DNA of 64,000 bases from Larus michahellis (GCF_964199755.1 NC_133903.1:5039001-5103000); one strand, 5' to 3'. Shown: positions 1 through 14,399, numbered from the stretch's first letter. The notes: a model not told the origin generated them from the letters alone. Numbers and translations: made by a program.

Positions 1-387
1 TGTTTCGGATGCATCCCGGTTCTCCTCAATCCGAGGAGGAGAGTCAAATGCCATGGACGGGGCAGAAGGCTGGAGGGTGGATCCCAGCCCTGCTGCAAAG
101 AAAGAGCTGGAACAAAAAAAGCATCAAGGAAAAAATAAAAAGAAAGAAAGAAATTAGAGGCAGGTTGCAAAGCAGAGAGGGGAATTTGGTTGCTTTGGTC
201 ATGAGTGCCAGCTCCTCACAGGCACACTTTGTGCTATTTTCCACTGTTGAGAGTGGAAAAAGCTATCTGTGGAAGTGGAAAAAGGGCTCTCAACCTGCCG
301 AAAGCCGTCACTCATCGGCCCGCTGAGGTCCTGCTGCAGCGCGGGGCTGCTGCGGGTCATCGCCGCCCCGCGCTCGCCACTTCTGCA

Positions 388-411
388 AAAAAAAAAAAAA
401 AAAAAAAAAAG
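388..411. repeat. Poly-A tract
   Basis: An uninterrupted A run of roughly 22-24 bases lies in the MAP2K3 intron next to GC-rich sequence. No retroposon body can be recognised upstream of it, so I call it only a simple repeat. Confidence 0.8.
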
Positions 412-1310
412 CGCAGCAGCCAGGGAGGAGGAGGAAAAAAAGACACTTCAGAAAAAGCCCCTTGCAGCCCCAAAACAACCTGTCAGCCTGCGCTGAATCA
501 GAGCTCCTGACTGCCGGGGCGGCCGCCCGCCTTTCCAACGCAACAGGCTTTTTAGCAGGGGGCGACCACGCAAGAGCCGCTGGAAAAGCCTGCGTCCCGG
601 GAATGCAACCAAAACCGGAGCCAGTAGCTGGCTTTACCCTTGCATATCTTCCTTTAGCCACTCTACTACTTTTTTTTTTTTTTTCCTTTCTTACAATTAA
701 GATGCCAGTGTTTCAACCCCACGCAAAACATGCAAGTTTTCACCGCTTTAAAAATAGATCCCCAGCTGCAAACACGGAGCCCCCGCCCAAGCAAGGAGAA
801 AGAAGTAAAACCGCGTGGATTGACCCCCCCAAAAAGTTACACTGCCCCTTTTAGCCCCAGAATCAGCCCTTCGCTCTCCCCCACCACGTGTTTTGGAAAT
901 TGCAACATCTACCTTGCTTCTTGTCCATGGTTTCCCAGAAATGAAGCAAAGCACCCGCACGCCCGGCCGAAGAGAGGGATGGAGGCGGGCTGGAGGAGGG
1001 AGCAGGGGAGGGGGGGAGAAAAAAAAGAAAAAGAAAAAAAAATCCTGCAGGATCCAGCACCCGGCACTCCTTGCAAGCACCAATGATTATTTTCGGTGGG
1101 AATGCATGGCACAAAGTGCTCGTCGGCTTCACGCAGGTCTCCTCGCCCGCCGTCCCCGGCTGCCGGGGGTCCGTGAGGCTGGTGAACGGGGGGAGACAGG
1201 GAAGGTAGCACCACGTTCCCTCATCGGCAGCTGCCGAGGTTGGCCGGTCTCGGCTCCGGTTACCCTTGAAAGCTCAACAGTTGTAAAAACTGCAGCAGCG
1301 AAATAGCAGA

Positions 1311-1318
1311 TGACGTCA
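1311..1318. promoter_or_regulatory. Perfect palindromic CRE (TGACGTCA)
   Basis: A full CREB/ATF palindrome lies at the edge of a CpG-richer pocket (about 1130-1330) inside MAP2K3 intron 1. It may mark an intronic enhancer or an alternative promoter. An eight-base match alone is weak. Confidence 0.35.
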
Positions 1319-2607
1319 ACAGGAAACTGGGGGGGAGCCAGCTCCAGCTCCGGGAGCCATCGAAGCCCTGGACTGCTACAGCGCATCCCGGTGGGACGCC
1401 TTTTCTTCCAACAAATTAAATCATTCAAACCCAGCCTGCGAGCAGAGAGGCAGAGCCTGCTCCTGCTCCCTCCATCCCCATCCCCGGGTGTCCCACCGGA
1501 GTCACCCTTGCCCGAGGACAGCCCCGTGGCATCAGCCCGTCACCGGAGCAGAGGGAAGAAGCCCACGCTCTCGCCGGTTCAGGCACCGAGGGGGTGCCGG
1601 GAGAGAAAGAGGTCACATTTCTTCGTGCTGCAGGTGACACACTAATTGCTTTGCCACTAACAACTATTACCACAACAAATAGTAGAAATATTGTTCCATG
1701 ACAATACCGGCAGCTATTCCAGGGTGACAACCGAGACGGCATCATCTCTGGTGGCAAAATATAAATTGCTGCATGGATTTGGCTGGTCAATAGCAAGGGA
1801 GAGAGGCAAAGGCATGGAAAAAAAAATAAAAATCATTCATTTCTCTGCAAACACGTGCAAGAAGAGCTGTGGCAAAGTATCGCTGCTCTTCCCCTTTCCC
1901 TCAAAACCAGGCCGGCAGAAGCCAGCGCTGACATTCCTGATCAAAGCCAGACTTGGTTTTGACGGGCTGCAGTTTTGTTTTCGATTTCCCTGTCAGCCTG
2001 GAGGGGAGATACTGTACCAGCTTCTTTACCTTAAACTAATTATAGAAAACAAGCCTCCCGTTCGCTCCTGAGCTATTCCCTAACTTGCAGGCTCTGACGG
2101 GCCATACACATTTGCAGGCAGAAAAGTCAGAGGTCAAGGTAAATGCACATACCAACATAATGAGCGACGCTAATTTTAAATAGTGTTTATACAAACCCCA
2201 GAAGGACTGCGGAAGATATTTTCTCAGGCGCATTTCCACTCCCAGGGTATAGTTTCAGGCACAGATCATCAGCACATAAAGGATGCTGACGCAGGAGCTG
2301 CTATTGCAGATGGCACCCAGAGCCACCGGCACCCGTCCCTGGCAATCCCGGGGAGGACGACGGGATGCTGCATTGTCCTCCCGTCATTAATTCCCTGGCT
2401 TGACAGCTAATTCCCTGACCCAGAGAGAAGACGCTCCAAGGATCTTTACGGACACCCACAGAGTCAGTGCTGCTTTGAGCAGAAAGTCCCTAACCCAGCA
2501 GGTGGGATGAGAAACGCGGTTTCTTTTGAATTATCCCTGTTGGGTTTCAGTGCCCAAGGAGCAGGGGTGGTGCGAGGCAGAGCCTCCCAACATCTCAAAA
2601 GCATCTT

Positions 2608-2644
2608 AAAAAAAAAAAAAAAAAAAAAAAGAGAGAGAGAGAGA
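2608..2644. repeat. Poly-A followed by GA repeat
   Basis: A run of about 22 A is followed by a short (GA)n tract, then an A/C-rich stretch. This is a low-complexity purine tract. No element body is recognised beside it. Confidence 0.8.
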
Positions 2645-4330
2645 AAACAAAACCAAACCAAAAACAAACCTAAGCACTCTTTCAAGTCTCACCATTGGCA
2701 GCTCTTTCAAAAGTTTGCTGACACGGTGGGAATTGCCCAGCCTTGAAAGACGCACACACTTGGCATTATTCATCCAGCCCTTCATATGCCACAGGTAATC
2801 CCAAAGGTAAAAAAGGCACCGGGTGTTTCACTGGTGTTAACGAAGCCTCCCCACGTCTCTGGGCTGGGACATCACCCCGTAACTGGTGATGGAAGCCAGG
2901 GGTGCAAATCCTGCGACGGGGAGAGGTCGAGGCACTCGCTGCAGGTTCGGGTACGGCAGGGCAGAGCCGGGGACAAGGTGGGGGTCCAGTGGGATGGCAG
3001 CCACGCTCCCACCGCTCCCAGCAGCCTCCTGCCCGTGGGCCGGCTTGAATAAGTGGAAGAGCACACCCTTAAAAACAGCAATGAGCTCAAGCAGTGCCCT
3101 GCCAACGCCGGGGCCCTCTCCCCACCCTTCCCCTGCGGAGAGGCAGCGTCTCCCGAGGCTGGTTTGGTAACGGCCAAGTCACCATCGCAGCCGAGGAACG
3201 GGGAAGAGCTGCTGTGCCGCGAGTGGCAAAAGAGCAATGCCACGTGTAGGGTCCAGCTGTCCCAGCGCCACGCTGCCCGATGCCCACTGCCCCTCGCTGT
3301 CCGACCGGGAATTGCAGCAGTGTCCCTGGCCGAGGCCGTAACCCAGCCGCTGCCCCAAGCCCGGGATGCACTTGCCTTTCCACGGACGAGGTGCGCATCC
3401 CATGGGAAAGCCCGAGCCAAGCACGGGACCTGCAGCCTGGAAACTCTGTGGCAGCTCTATTTTTAAGCGAAGCCTTTGAACCGAATCCAATCGGAAAGGG
3501 AACAGGGTCATCTTTATCATCCCCTCGGATGGCGGTTGGGGACAATCAATCACTGATATCACACAGAGCTTGTCTCCTCCGGTGGACCGGGACGTTGTGC
3601 CGACGGTGGCACCGGGGCTTGGTGAGACCGATGCAAAGGAGGGTGCAACCTGCTGGTACCCAGCGAGGGATGTGGGGATGGGCACGTTAGCCGAAGCCAC
3701 CGACAGCCAGAGGCTGACACTGGCGCTGCCACCTCCGGGGCTCGGAGCCACACCCGGCCTCCATGCACCGGCCAGATAACGCCGCCGCGAGCCGCGCCGG
3801 CTCTGCCGGCAGCGCCGGGAGGATGTCACCGCCCAGCTGCATTCCAGCTGTATTTTTAGGTTACCTGCATAACCCCGAGGGCTGGAAAAAACGTTTGATT
3901 TTGTGTTTTGTTCCCAGGTGGCAGCTTGCTCTCCTGCAGCCCCGTGATGATGAAGCACACAGGCTCCCGTCCAAGAAACCCACGTGAGTAGAGACCAAAC
4001 TGCCTTTAGAAGCTCAAAAGCCCCAGCTAGCCGGCATTTGCTCCATGACATCATAGGACACGCTACGTACATGCTAAGAGTCATGCTGCTTTTCTCCAGA
4101 GCTTGTGCAAAACCCCCGCGTGAAGGTGGGTACGGTCACGGTACGGTAACAGGGGCACCTCTTTGGTGCAGGGATCGAGCCGAGATGCGGGTGAAGCATC
4201 CTCCACAGGGATGCAGACTGCCTCCTTTGCATCCATCGCTCCGACTGGATTTTGTCCCCCAAAAAAGCAGTGGCAGAGGCCGCACCTCCTCAAAGCTCAG
4301 CTGCGGCACAATGCACACGTGGACCCACCG

Positions 4331-4443
4331 AGGGCAGGCTGGGGAGGGCAGGCTGGGGAGGGCAGGCTGGGGAGGGCAGGCTGGGGAGGGCAGGCTGGGG
4401 AGGGCAGGCTGGGGAGGGCAGGCTGGGGAGGGCAGGCTGGGGA
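4331..4443. repeat. 14-bp G-rich minisatellite
   Basis: About eight near-perfect head-to-tail copies of GGCAGGCTGGGGAG. Since 14 is not a multiple of 3, the same 14-residue peptide repeat appears in all three frames, which explains the overlapping open frames here and argues against coding. Copies look identical, suggesting recent expansion or ongoing length change. GGGGAGGG blocks recur every 14 bases and could form G-quadruplexes. Confidence 0.93.
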
Positions 4444-6369
4444 AGCGTTTAGGATGGGTAATCAATCCAACCCACAGCACATCAGGAGTCACGGAGCTGG
4501 GCGGCTCAGGGGTCTGGCCAGCCCAAAACCCGTGGCCACCAGCCATCTCCTGGGACCGTCACGGGCTGCACCGACTCAGCCGCAAACACTGGCAAACCGT
4601 CATGAGACAAAGGTCTGGAAGCAATCCCAGCCCCAACACCTTAATTGCTGGAAGGCAAAGGAAACGGTGCTCAGAGACAAGCAAAGAACACACCAAAAAA
4701 AAAAAAAAAAAGAAAAAGAAAAACAGAGAAAAAGGAAGAGGCAGAACCACCATTACTTGTGTCCATCTCCCTGCCAGTGGGTACCCAGCCCTCCCTTTGA
4801 CTTCTCAGCCCACAGGCGAAGCCATGAAAAAATAAAACCTGCTTGGAATTGATGCGACCGGCTGGTGACAAATTCCTGATGGGAGAGAAAACTCCAACTG
4901 TTTTTGGAATAGATCAGCTTGACAGGAGGCGCATGGTTAGTTAGTTGGAAAGGAAGAGAGTCATTTGACTTTTTAGTTGTCAGCTGTAACTCAACTCCAG
5001 TGTCAACAGACATGTCTTTTTCTATCCAAATTCGTACAATTCAAGTACTTCCAGGTGTCCCCAAAACTCTGCTAACTTGGCAAGACAGCAAAGCACACTC
5101 TGTTTCTAATGCAATTCTTTAAAATAAAAAAAATAAATAAATTAGCTTTCTACCATCCTCCCTCCGACTTATTTTGGGCAGGGAGAGAGTGATTTAATCG
5201 CTGCAAGCGATGTTAAAACAGAGCAGGCACCTGCTCTGAAAATGGAATTTACAGAGAGAAGAAAAAAAAAAAAACCAAACAAGGAAGGCCTCAAAGTTCA
5301 CAGCTCTGGGAGAGGAGCAGGAACAAGAGACCGACCCAGGTGCTTCCCTGGCCCGAAGACTTCAGGCAGGATTTTCTTGCGACCAGCATCTGCGCTGGAG
5401 AACAGGGCAGGCAGCTGCTCCGATGGCTCCCAGTGACGTTACCCCCTGGGACCTGGAGCACTTCCCTGCTCCCGGGATGGACAAAACCTGCACATCTTCC
5501 GAGGAAATCCTCCAACAGTGACCCAGCACTGCGTCTCCAGGGTGGAAGAACAGGCAAAACCTTGGATTATTTCTTTTGGAACAGGGTGCTCCAGCCGCTT
5601 ACAGAAAGCAGCTGGCGAGCGCTGCGGTACACTCCCCTACATCTCCTTCTATCCCACACCAGGTTTTTTTGCTCTTTTTTGGTGCATGTTCAGTGCCATC
5701 CCTCTTCCCTGCCTCTCTCACCCTGTCCCATCCCTGCTCCAGGGAACCGAGCAGGAGACACAAAGGGTTCATCAGGCCAGAGAGCTGATGCAAAGCAGAC
5801 ACAGCCAGCTGGAGCCCCCAGTCTCTCCCCTGAGTTTTTCCAAGAGAAAAATCCACCCCGTCACAAGGTGAAGGGGGAGCCAGGAGGCCTCCCTGGGCTC
5901 AGATGAGACATAGGAAAACCACAGGCTGAGAGCAGCCAGGGAATACAGAGACTGCCCAGTTCCCCCCAGGCCACCGCTCATCCTTATCTCCATGGAAAGC
6001 CCATTACTGCACTCAAACCTCAGCACCCAGCCCTCAGTATTACCAACGTCAGTCTTAACCACTAACAACGCTCCCAAGTCAAGAGAGGCTGCAGGTGACC
6101 CATTTGGTCCCCATGACCTGCTTGTGATGGGGCCGCGACTAAGGGACAATGTAGGGAGGGGAGGGCTGGATCCTGAAACCCCTGGGAGAGCCGGATGTGC
6201 AGCCTCTTCTCCTGGCGTTAACCACACCATCCCTCCGACCCGCACCCCATACCTCTTGCTCTCCCATTGCTGCTCCTCTGCCCCATAAGTCCACGTTCCC
6301 AGAATGTATCCCACATCCAGCTGGTCCATGAGATCAGCTCCTGCTGCTCACCGGTTTAGGAAGTTAAAG

Positions 6370-6440
6370 TAAGATATATCTATATATCCATCTTATAAAG
6401 TAAGATATATATGTGGAGAGGGATATAGAGATACAGATCT
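6370..6440. repeat. TA-rich imperfect simple repeat
   Basis: Repeated AGATATAT and TATATC words in an otherwise GC-rich intron. Short and imperfect. Confidence 0.6.
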
Positions 6441-9400
6441 ACATAATGACAAGCACCACATACTTGCTAAACTCCAACTTTTGCAGAAGTCACCTGCAAA
6501 TGTTTCTCCTTTGTTTCTCAAAAATCGCTGCTGCCAAGCTTAAAAATTCCCCCCCAATTAAAGACTGGACCACCAGCACACCAAAAACTGCTGCCAGCCC
6601 CACCGCCCAGCATCACCCTCCACTGTCCCCTCCTGCCTCCCATCTGAGGCTGCAACAGCTCTGTGTGGGGAAAACACGTATTTTGCGGTGGATTTGCCCA
6701 GTACCCACAGGGCAGCTTTGATTCGTGCCTGGGAACGGCACGCATCCGGCTCACGTCGCGGCTCAAGAGCTCGCAGGCTGTGACTCAGTGCAGTTCAGCC
6801 TGCAGCTTCTCGTGGGGCACACCAAGGGCTTCCAAGAACCGTTTCCATTTCAATAAGAAATAACAAATTTTGAAAAATCCCCTTTACCCCCGAAGAGCGA
6901 GCCTCGCATCAGCGTTTTGGGGAAAGGAGCGGTGCTGTGCAGGGCGGCGTGCGAAACGGCAAGGAGAGGGGCTGGGAGGAGACATGTGAAACGTCAGACC
7001 TGTTCGAGATAAAGGGAAACGCACGCTGGCTCCCTTCCCTGCGATGGTTACGCACGGTTTCCCTCGCTGAGCTGCGACTGTAAAACCCCACGGGGAAATC
7101 CACAGTTACCAAACAAGAAATTCTTTGTGTATCCAAAATTAAGGGTAAACTCTTGCAGCAACCTGGAACGTACACAGAAAAGGAAACCACGCGCACGGGG
7201 GAGCCGCTGGAGGAAAAGCTGAGTCGTTTTCTAACACCTTTAGCAAAGCACACTCAAGGCGGATAAGAGTTTCAATTAAAATTCACCCACAATTTCTGCC
7301 TGGTGATTTCTAGAGGCACCTCCTCCAGCCTCTGCTTTGCCCTCGTCAACCAGGTGTCCTTCAACAAACCACGCAGGGGCAGGTGTAATTAATACCTGCA
7401 AAAAGCTTCTCTTGGGCAAGAGAGCAGCATCTGCAGAGCACAAGAGGCAGCCTGGCCACGGCACAGCCCCACAGGTATCCTGGGCTCCGGGGACACCCCC
7501 AGCCCTGCCCGGTGCCACCCGGTGCCCACGGCAAGCAATGCTCACAGCCAAGCGATCGTAGGGATCAACCAAAAACCTGCAGGAAACGGGCTTCTTTCCG
7601 CAAAGAGCGAACACAGGGGGCTATAGAAGCAGCAGATCTAAAACACCCACCACCACCTCTGGTTTTTGGCAGCCTTAAGGCAGCGCGTGGTTGCTTCCAG
7701 CCTCAAGGAAAACGGGTGACGCCAAAGAGAGAAATCCAGAGAGCAGGACAGAAGCTGGTACAGGTCCGTGCTGGTCCCCTGGAAGCATCGTCACCTGCAT
7801 CCCACCCCCCCGGCACCCGCATCCTCCTTTCTGCACTGTTAACATCATTTGGGTCCTTTGACTACCGAGCTCTCACTGACGGGGACAGCGGCTGGCAGGG
7901 AGCACCGCAGGCAAGCCGGGTGCCGATTTGGCACAGGGTGGATGATCTTAGTTGCGGGGAGACCAGGGAAACCTCGAAAGCCAGCTGAGCTCACGTGCAC
8001 ACACGCACAAAAATGCCTTGCTCTGCCTTGCCCCGGCAGGGATTTTCTGGGTGCGAGCACGGGGTTTTACAAACCGGCACGTGGGGCTGTGCCTGCCACC
8101 TACCCCCCCCCCCAACCACCTTTTAAAGGTGCTTGGAAGATGACAAAGAACAGCCAAAGCAACGTACGAGCGCAAGATCACTTCATCTTTGGCTGAGGTG
8201 CAACTTGGCAGCACGTCAGGAGAGAACCCAAGCTGCCCGCAGCAGCAGGGGATTTTTAACTATGTAGAGCAGCTTTCTTAAAAAGCCTCGATGGTGAGCA
8301 CATCTGGCTCTCGGAAAAAGAGACACGTCATTTTTAGTGACGAGCTGCAGAGATGTCCTTCAGGACAACAGCCCCCCACGCACACCGCGGGGCACACGTT
8401 CTGCTGCTCCCTCCTCGCCCTCTCAATCCTCAGCTGTCCCACTCCGACACCAAGTAAACTCCAGCCGACAGCAAAAAACACCTCCACCACGCGGTGTGCT
8501 TGCCCTTCACTACCTTTAATAGGAAAGTCTCCCGCAGGGAGAGATGCGTGCGGCAGGAGAGGACATCTGCTCCGGCTGCTTTGAGATGGATGGCAAGCGC
8601 CCTCCGGCAAGCCAGGAGGGGTTGCTGCCGTCTCAAAGGGCTGCCATCAACACCAGTAAAGATGGCCAGGGCTGCACGGCACCCGACCCATCATAGCCAA
8701 CTCCCGCAGCGCAGGCAGGCTGCTTCGTCAGCCATCCCTGCGAGATTCGGGCTAGGAGGGAATTTATATACCCGCACCACAAAGCAGTATCTAACGTGCC
8801 TGCAAGCCCAGACAAGCTGACACTCCCTAGATAACCCCGTCATCCTCCCCTAAACCACCCCCGGCCCGTCCACGTAACCAGCCCTGCGTGTTTATGATCT
8901 GTCAGACACATGACTGTCACCTGCCAAGCCCTGCAGACGGGCTTCTTCCCGTCCCGTCCCTCTGCCCTGCACCGTGGGTCACTGCAGCGCCCGTGCCACC
9001 TGTCATCAGCAGACGGTAAAGGAGGACGTTGCCCTCGGCACCGCCGAAGAGATGTCGGCAGGACACCATCCCGCCTGCAGGGTTTTACGCATTCCTCACT
9101 GGAAATCTCCAAGACCTTTATGGGAACGAAATACAATCACTAAAAGCTGCTTTTAAGATACGACAGGCACCACCAAGGCACGAGACGAGGCAGCAGGGTG
9201 CAAACACCCCGCGACACGGGGCACTCGGGGAGGAGAAGGTCCAGGCACCAACGGGCACAGGGAGCAAGCATCGTCTTCCTCAGAGAGGTTCATCGGATAC
9301 ACGCAGTTAGGCCGATGCCAGTGCCAAACCACAGCTAAGGTTAGCAGCCTCTGATGGGAAATAACTTGTATCGAGCCCTCTGGAGGTTTCTTCCTTTCCA

Positions 9401-12400
9401 AAACTAGATTTTTTTTTTCTCTGGTGGTGGTGTGGGGGGAGGAAGGGTGGATGCTCTACAAACAACTTCTGGTAAGTTTTGTCTCCTCCTCATCCTGCCT
9501 CCTCTTCCATTCAAGTTATGTTTTTAACGGAAATTTATCTTTTTTTTTTCCCCTTCTTCTTCAAAAAAACCCCAACCATTTCACTTGAAATGATGAAACG
9601 AAGGCTTAGAGCACAGGATAGACACAGTTGAGCAGCGACCTCCCAGAGCACAGTGCAGGCAGGAGGACGGAGGCTGCAGCAGCCCGGTGGGTGCCGGACC
9701 CTCCCCAGCCCCTGGTGCACCCTGCCGGCTCCCAGAGGAGGAGGTAACAGCCAGGCCACCACAGTCACACGTCCCCTTCCCTGGCTTCCCGGCGAGCAGG
9801 GCCATAAAGCCATTGCTCCCAGGGTCAGGAGGGAGCCAGGGACAGGGCAGAGACGTCCCGCTGTACCACACCCCAGCGCACCAAGGTCACAACACTCACA
9901 TTTCGGAGAAACCGAACTCCAGCACTGGATGTCTTTAAAAACAAGATCGGGTGTCTTTTTACACAATCTGACTTAATTCACCCAAAAGCTGCAGTAATTC
10001 CTGGAAGCAACATCCCGACCTCCAGCTGAGCACGATGCTCGCCATCGTCCCTCCTGACCTTAAAGCCCATGATTCAAGCGTTTCCCCCTACATCAGATCC
10101 CAGCAGCACACAAGGGTAATCACGCCACACAGAAAATCCCACCAGCCTCCAGGGCTTGAAAGAGACGTGCTCTTCCAAAGCGCTGCCCATCTTCTCTTGC
10201 AACAGGTCGGTGGAGCAGACAGTGCACAACGCCTGTGGTATTAAGCCCATAGATTAATTAAACCATGTGGACAATGGCACAGGATTACCGGGGGAAAGGA
10301 TGCTGGAGAGGGTCTGCCTTGCTCCCGCCTCCACACCACCTTCATCCCACTGCAGGTCCAGAACTTCTCCCAGTGTTAGGCAGCGATTCCCTCCCTCCCC
10401 TCCCTGCTGGGGCCTCGGGACCCCCAAACCCTGCCCTTCCCCTTAGCCACACTGCAACCTCCTCCATCCCCCAGGGGCAGCGACTCTGCTCCAGCCTTTT
10501 GCCAGACAGAGAAGCAGCTGCAAGGGAAAGGTGCTCCAGAAAAGGGAGCAGAGACTCGGACCCAGGGCAAACCGAGGCCAGCTGGGCCACGAGACGCTAC
10601 CGTGACATCCGAGATAGCTGCAGCCAAGCCCAGCGATTATGGTATCCCTTGGAGCAATTACACATTCAGACTCACAGTGCTGCCACGGTATCAGTGCAGC
10701 ATCGTCCCCACGCAGATAAGGGGCTGGGGGAAGATGGGGTGTCTCCCAAGTTGAAAAAAAGAACAGAAACTTCCAGTTTCCACCATAAAAAAGTCCTCTC
10801 TGCCCTCTTCCCCACTCAAAATCCCTGGCTAACACTTGACCTGCGCTACAGAGTCTTGTCAGCAAAGGAGGCAGCGGGTAGATCTAACTCCATATGTACC
10901 CACAACCAGTCCTGAGTCATGCCAGTAAAACCCCAAACTTTTTGTTGGTAGAGTAAAATTACCCTCCCAGCCAATTCAAGTTCCTCTCCCAACTCCTTCC
11001 CCAGCGAACAGCCTGCCCAGGCAGCGCCTTATTAACACCAGTGAAAACCATCTTCCGTCCAAAAACCCACAGAGCCCCCTCCACATCCACAGCCATGGCT
11101 TCTCGGGTCACAAAATCACCGGGACCAGAAACCTGCACCCACTCCCAGGCACCCAAAGAGAAGCTCTACAAAGCACACAGGAGTTTCCTCCAGTGACGAC
11201 CACCTTTGCAAATGACAGGGGCAAAGCAAGCTCCGGCTCAGCCCTGGACTGCAGCCCAGAGCTGGAAAATAAAAGCAACGGCCTTCAGGGAGAAGCATTA
11301 TCCACTGAAAAAAAGCAGGGGAGCATCCCTCCGGGGAGGGAAACAGGCTGCTGAAGCACAGCTAAATTTTTATCGCGTCCAACGTGATATTTTGCAGGCG
11401 CCCACTGTTACGCTAGCAGAAAGCGGCACAAGGAGGAGGGCAGGAGCAAAGCGCTGCGCTCTCTATATGATTGTTGTAATTAACCGTATGCAAGCTCCGT
11501 GATGCTTCAACTAGAATTAAAATAAAAACCTGTCTCTGTGGGACGAGAGCTCCCAGCCCTGCCACCCCCCTGCACACCCAGGGGACACCAGGCTGGTGGC
11601 TGCTCTGCCCGGAGGTGACAGAAGCCCAAAGCCAAAGCCCGGCTTCTGCAGGTCACGGCCCCACATGTATTTTCAGCAGAACTGCCTTTTTTTGGGGTGG
11701 TGTCAGGAAAAGTGTGAATGGCACACGAGACAGTACAGGATTCACAGCTGACTGAACCGCATAACGGTGGTGTGCTCCCGCGGAGGGCACGGGAGGGACA
11801 CGTCCCCACTCTTATTTACCTACCTAGAATAGACGTGCCACCAGAACAAGCACCAGTTCATTCCCAGGGTCTGGCATTTCTCACCGCTGACTTTTCCAAG
11901 CCTTGGTGTCAAAGGAGAGCTGCTTCCCCAGAAACACCGCCTGGATCCTGCCCCCTCTCCCCGTGAGCACCCATCTTCCCGGAGGAAGATCTCTCCCCTA
12001 AAGAGACGAACTCGCTTTTAAACTACTCGGGCATCGGAGCTGGGTGAGCCCTGGGAAGGCCAAGCAGGTCTTCTCCCTCCAGACCCCATCCATGCATCCT
12101 CTCCCTCCCTGCAGCTGCAGAGCTGCTTTCTCCAGCAAACTCCCCATTTTTGGGAGACATGTGCCTCCCCACCGGAACGCTCCTGCCTGTCCCTCCAGGC
12201 AGGGCTTCCCAGGCATCGGGGACCACCTGAGTCACAGCCTAGTGCCATGGTGATGGGCGCACGGGTCTTCACAAACAGGCAGAGAATATGCCTGGAGCCC
12301 CAGGGGAAAGGCAGCAGCCTGGATTTGTAGGCACAGACTCTAACACAGACCCTGCACCCTCTGCCACGTTCCTGCACACCCCCAAAGGCTGCAAACTCCC

Positions 12401-14019
12401 CAAGGCTTCATCCCCTCTCGGATACAACACCCCTCCCTTCAGAGCAGCCATTTCACCGAAAGAAGTACAGAATTTGTTGGAAAAATCACGCCCAGGACCA
12501 GCCACATATTGCAATCTGCGGCCGGAGGCTGCGTCCCTTGCAAAGCTCTGCAAGGAGGACGCAGGGGCGGCTCCGGAGCTTCGCACACAATTCCATCCCC
12601 CAGTGCCACCCATTCCACAAAACACAGCTCGAAGGAGCTTTGGTGATCCAAGACAATAGGGAGCTGTTGCATATTTTAGCAAACATCACACTTGACACTG
12701 CAAGATAATATGGAAACCCAGCGACTTTTCCCCACGCACCTGATCCTGCGGGATAATTTGTATCAAGCAGATAGGAGCAATGGGAAGAGGAAGAAAGCTG
12801 AAATCCTTCCTAAGCTTCGCATAATCCCCAGAAGGTGTTTATCTCGAGCTATGTTTAGCACAGAGGGAGGCAAAGCTCCCGCCCAGCACCATTCCTATCA
12901 CTCACGTCACGGCCAGCCACGTGCATCCCCAAAAACTCCCGAGGCAGGAGACAACCCCATGACTAAGCCAAAATGACGGCAGGTAAGTTTTGGTACGTAT
13001 CCATCATGGAAACAGCCAACCTGAGAGCTTCAATGCAGCAGCCTCCATTTACAACCCTGATCAACTCAAGCCCAGGAAGGGAAAGCAACCAGCAAAAACA
13101 AACTCAAGACTGCTCGCTGTATTTCCCCAAGGAAAATTTAGCTTAAATTCAGGCTGTCCAAAAGGAAAGGCAGAAGGAGCTGCCGTAAGTGCTGCCAGCA
13201 GCCTCCACAGTCCCAGCAGCGGGTGCAGGCACTTGGACCTGCAAGTATCCCTGCGCGGCAGTGGGCAAACCCACTTGGAGGGCTGGTGCTGCCGAGGCAG
13301 ATGCAAAACTGAGTAGCAGCACAGCAGAGGACTAGCAGGATGAGAGGAGAGGGTTTTGAAGAGCCAGATGCATTACACACGCTCAGGATCGATCCCCATG
13401 CTGAACGCTGCCTCGACAGAAGCAAAGGAGCTCGGGTCAGATGGGGACCTGGAGCTGCCAGTGCCAGCAGAAACCAGGCGCACTCAGCACACGTGCGACA
13501 CCTCCAGCAAAGGATATGAGGAGTAATTGTATGAATGAACCGGTTCGTCACAACCAACAGCCCCGTGCAACCAGAAACCTGCAGACACAGAAGGCTTCCA
13601 AAGTTCCTCCGAGGAAAACGCCGCGCTCACAGCTGCTCCCGCTGGCATTGCCTTTTGCTGTCAGCCACACTGCTGCCCCCGAAATCCTCCCGGGCCCAGC
13701 TCGGGCCTCGTCTCCCGCAGGACACAAGCGTTCCCGGGGCCAGGCTCACCTTTTCCCTCCATCCACACATCCACGCGCCACCCACAGCACCGCCGAGCCG
13801 AGCGAGAGGTCTGGGCTTGGGCGTCCCAGCGAGAGCCTTTTTAAGAAGCCCAGTGGATCCCTTCCAGCGCGGGCCGGCGGCGGGAGGCATGTGCTGCTAC
13901 CTGTGAGTCAGCAGCTCCACTCAGCAGCACCGTAAATCGCTGCTGATTCACACCCTGCTTACACAGCAAACAGGAAACTCAGGTCCACATTCCCTCCGGT
14001 TAAGACATGGATCATTTAA

Positions 14020-14048
14020 AAAAAAAAGGGGGGGGGGGAAGGCAGAAA
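14020..14048. repeat. A run joined to G run
   Basis: About ten A followed by about ten G, then A-rich sequence. It is a simple purine tract in MAP2K3 intron 1. Confidence 0.75.
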
Positions 14049-14399
14049 AAAAGTCACGCCAAGGTGCGTTCATCGGCTCACATGGTTCCTGACTTCAAGT
14101 TTCCAGTGCATCACTCCCGAACAAGGAAAAAAAACCTCAAATTTTATTCCGGTGATAAGAGAGGCAGCAACCGTACCCCGTGTGCTCCCTCCTCCGTCCG
14201 GCCTGCGCTCAGGGCGCTGATGCAACCAGCTCCCCGCGGCACCGAGACACAGGCGAAGCCATTTCCCCGTCCTCGACCCCGGCACGCCGGCGGTGTCACC
14301 TCAGCCCGACACCTGCCAACCTGCGCTCGCCTTGGGACAAGCCACCGGGCCACCTCAGTCAAGGGCGACGCTCTATAAATAACACGGGTGACACAGGGT

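Noticed and set aside
4163-4852. Long overlapping frames with a Gly-Arg-Leu-Gly-Arg-Ala repeat
   Set aside because: They are made by the 14-bp minisatellite, which is open in all three frames. There is no splice or start support.
9900-9975. Sequence resembling the 3' part of an old CR1/L3-type LINE (TGGATGTCTTTAAAAACAAG)
   Set aside because: The match is to a short, common word only. No further LINE sequence continues on either side.
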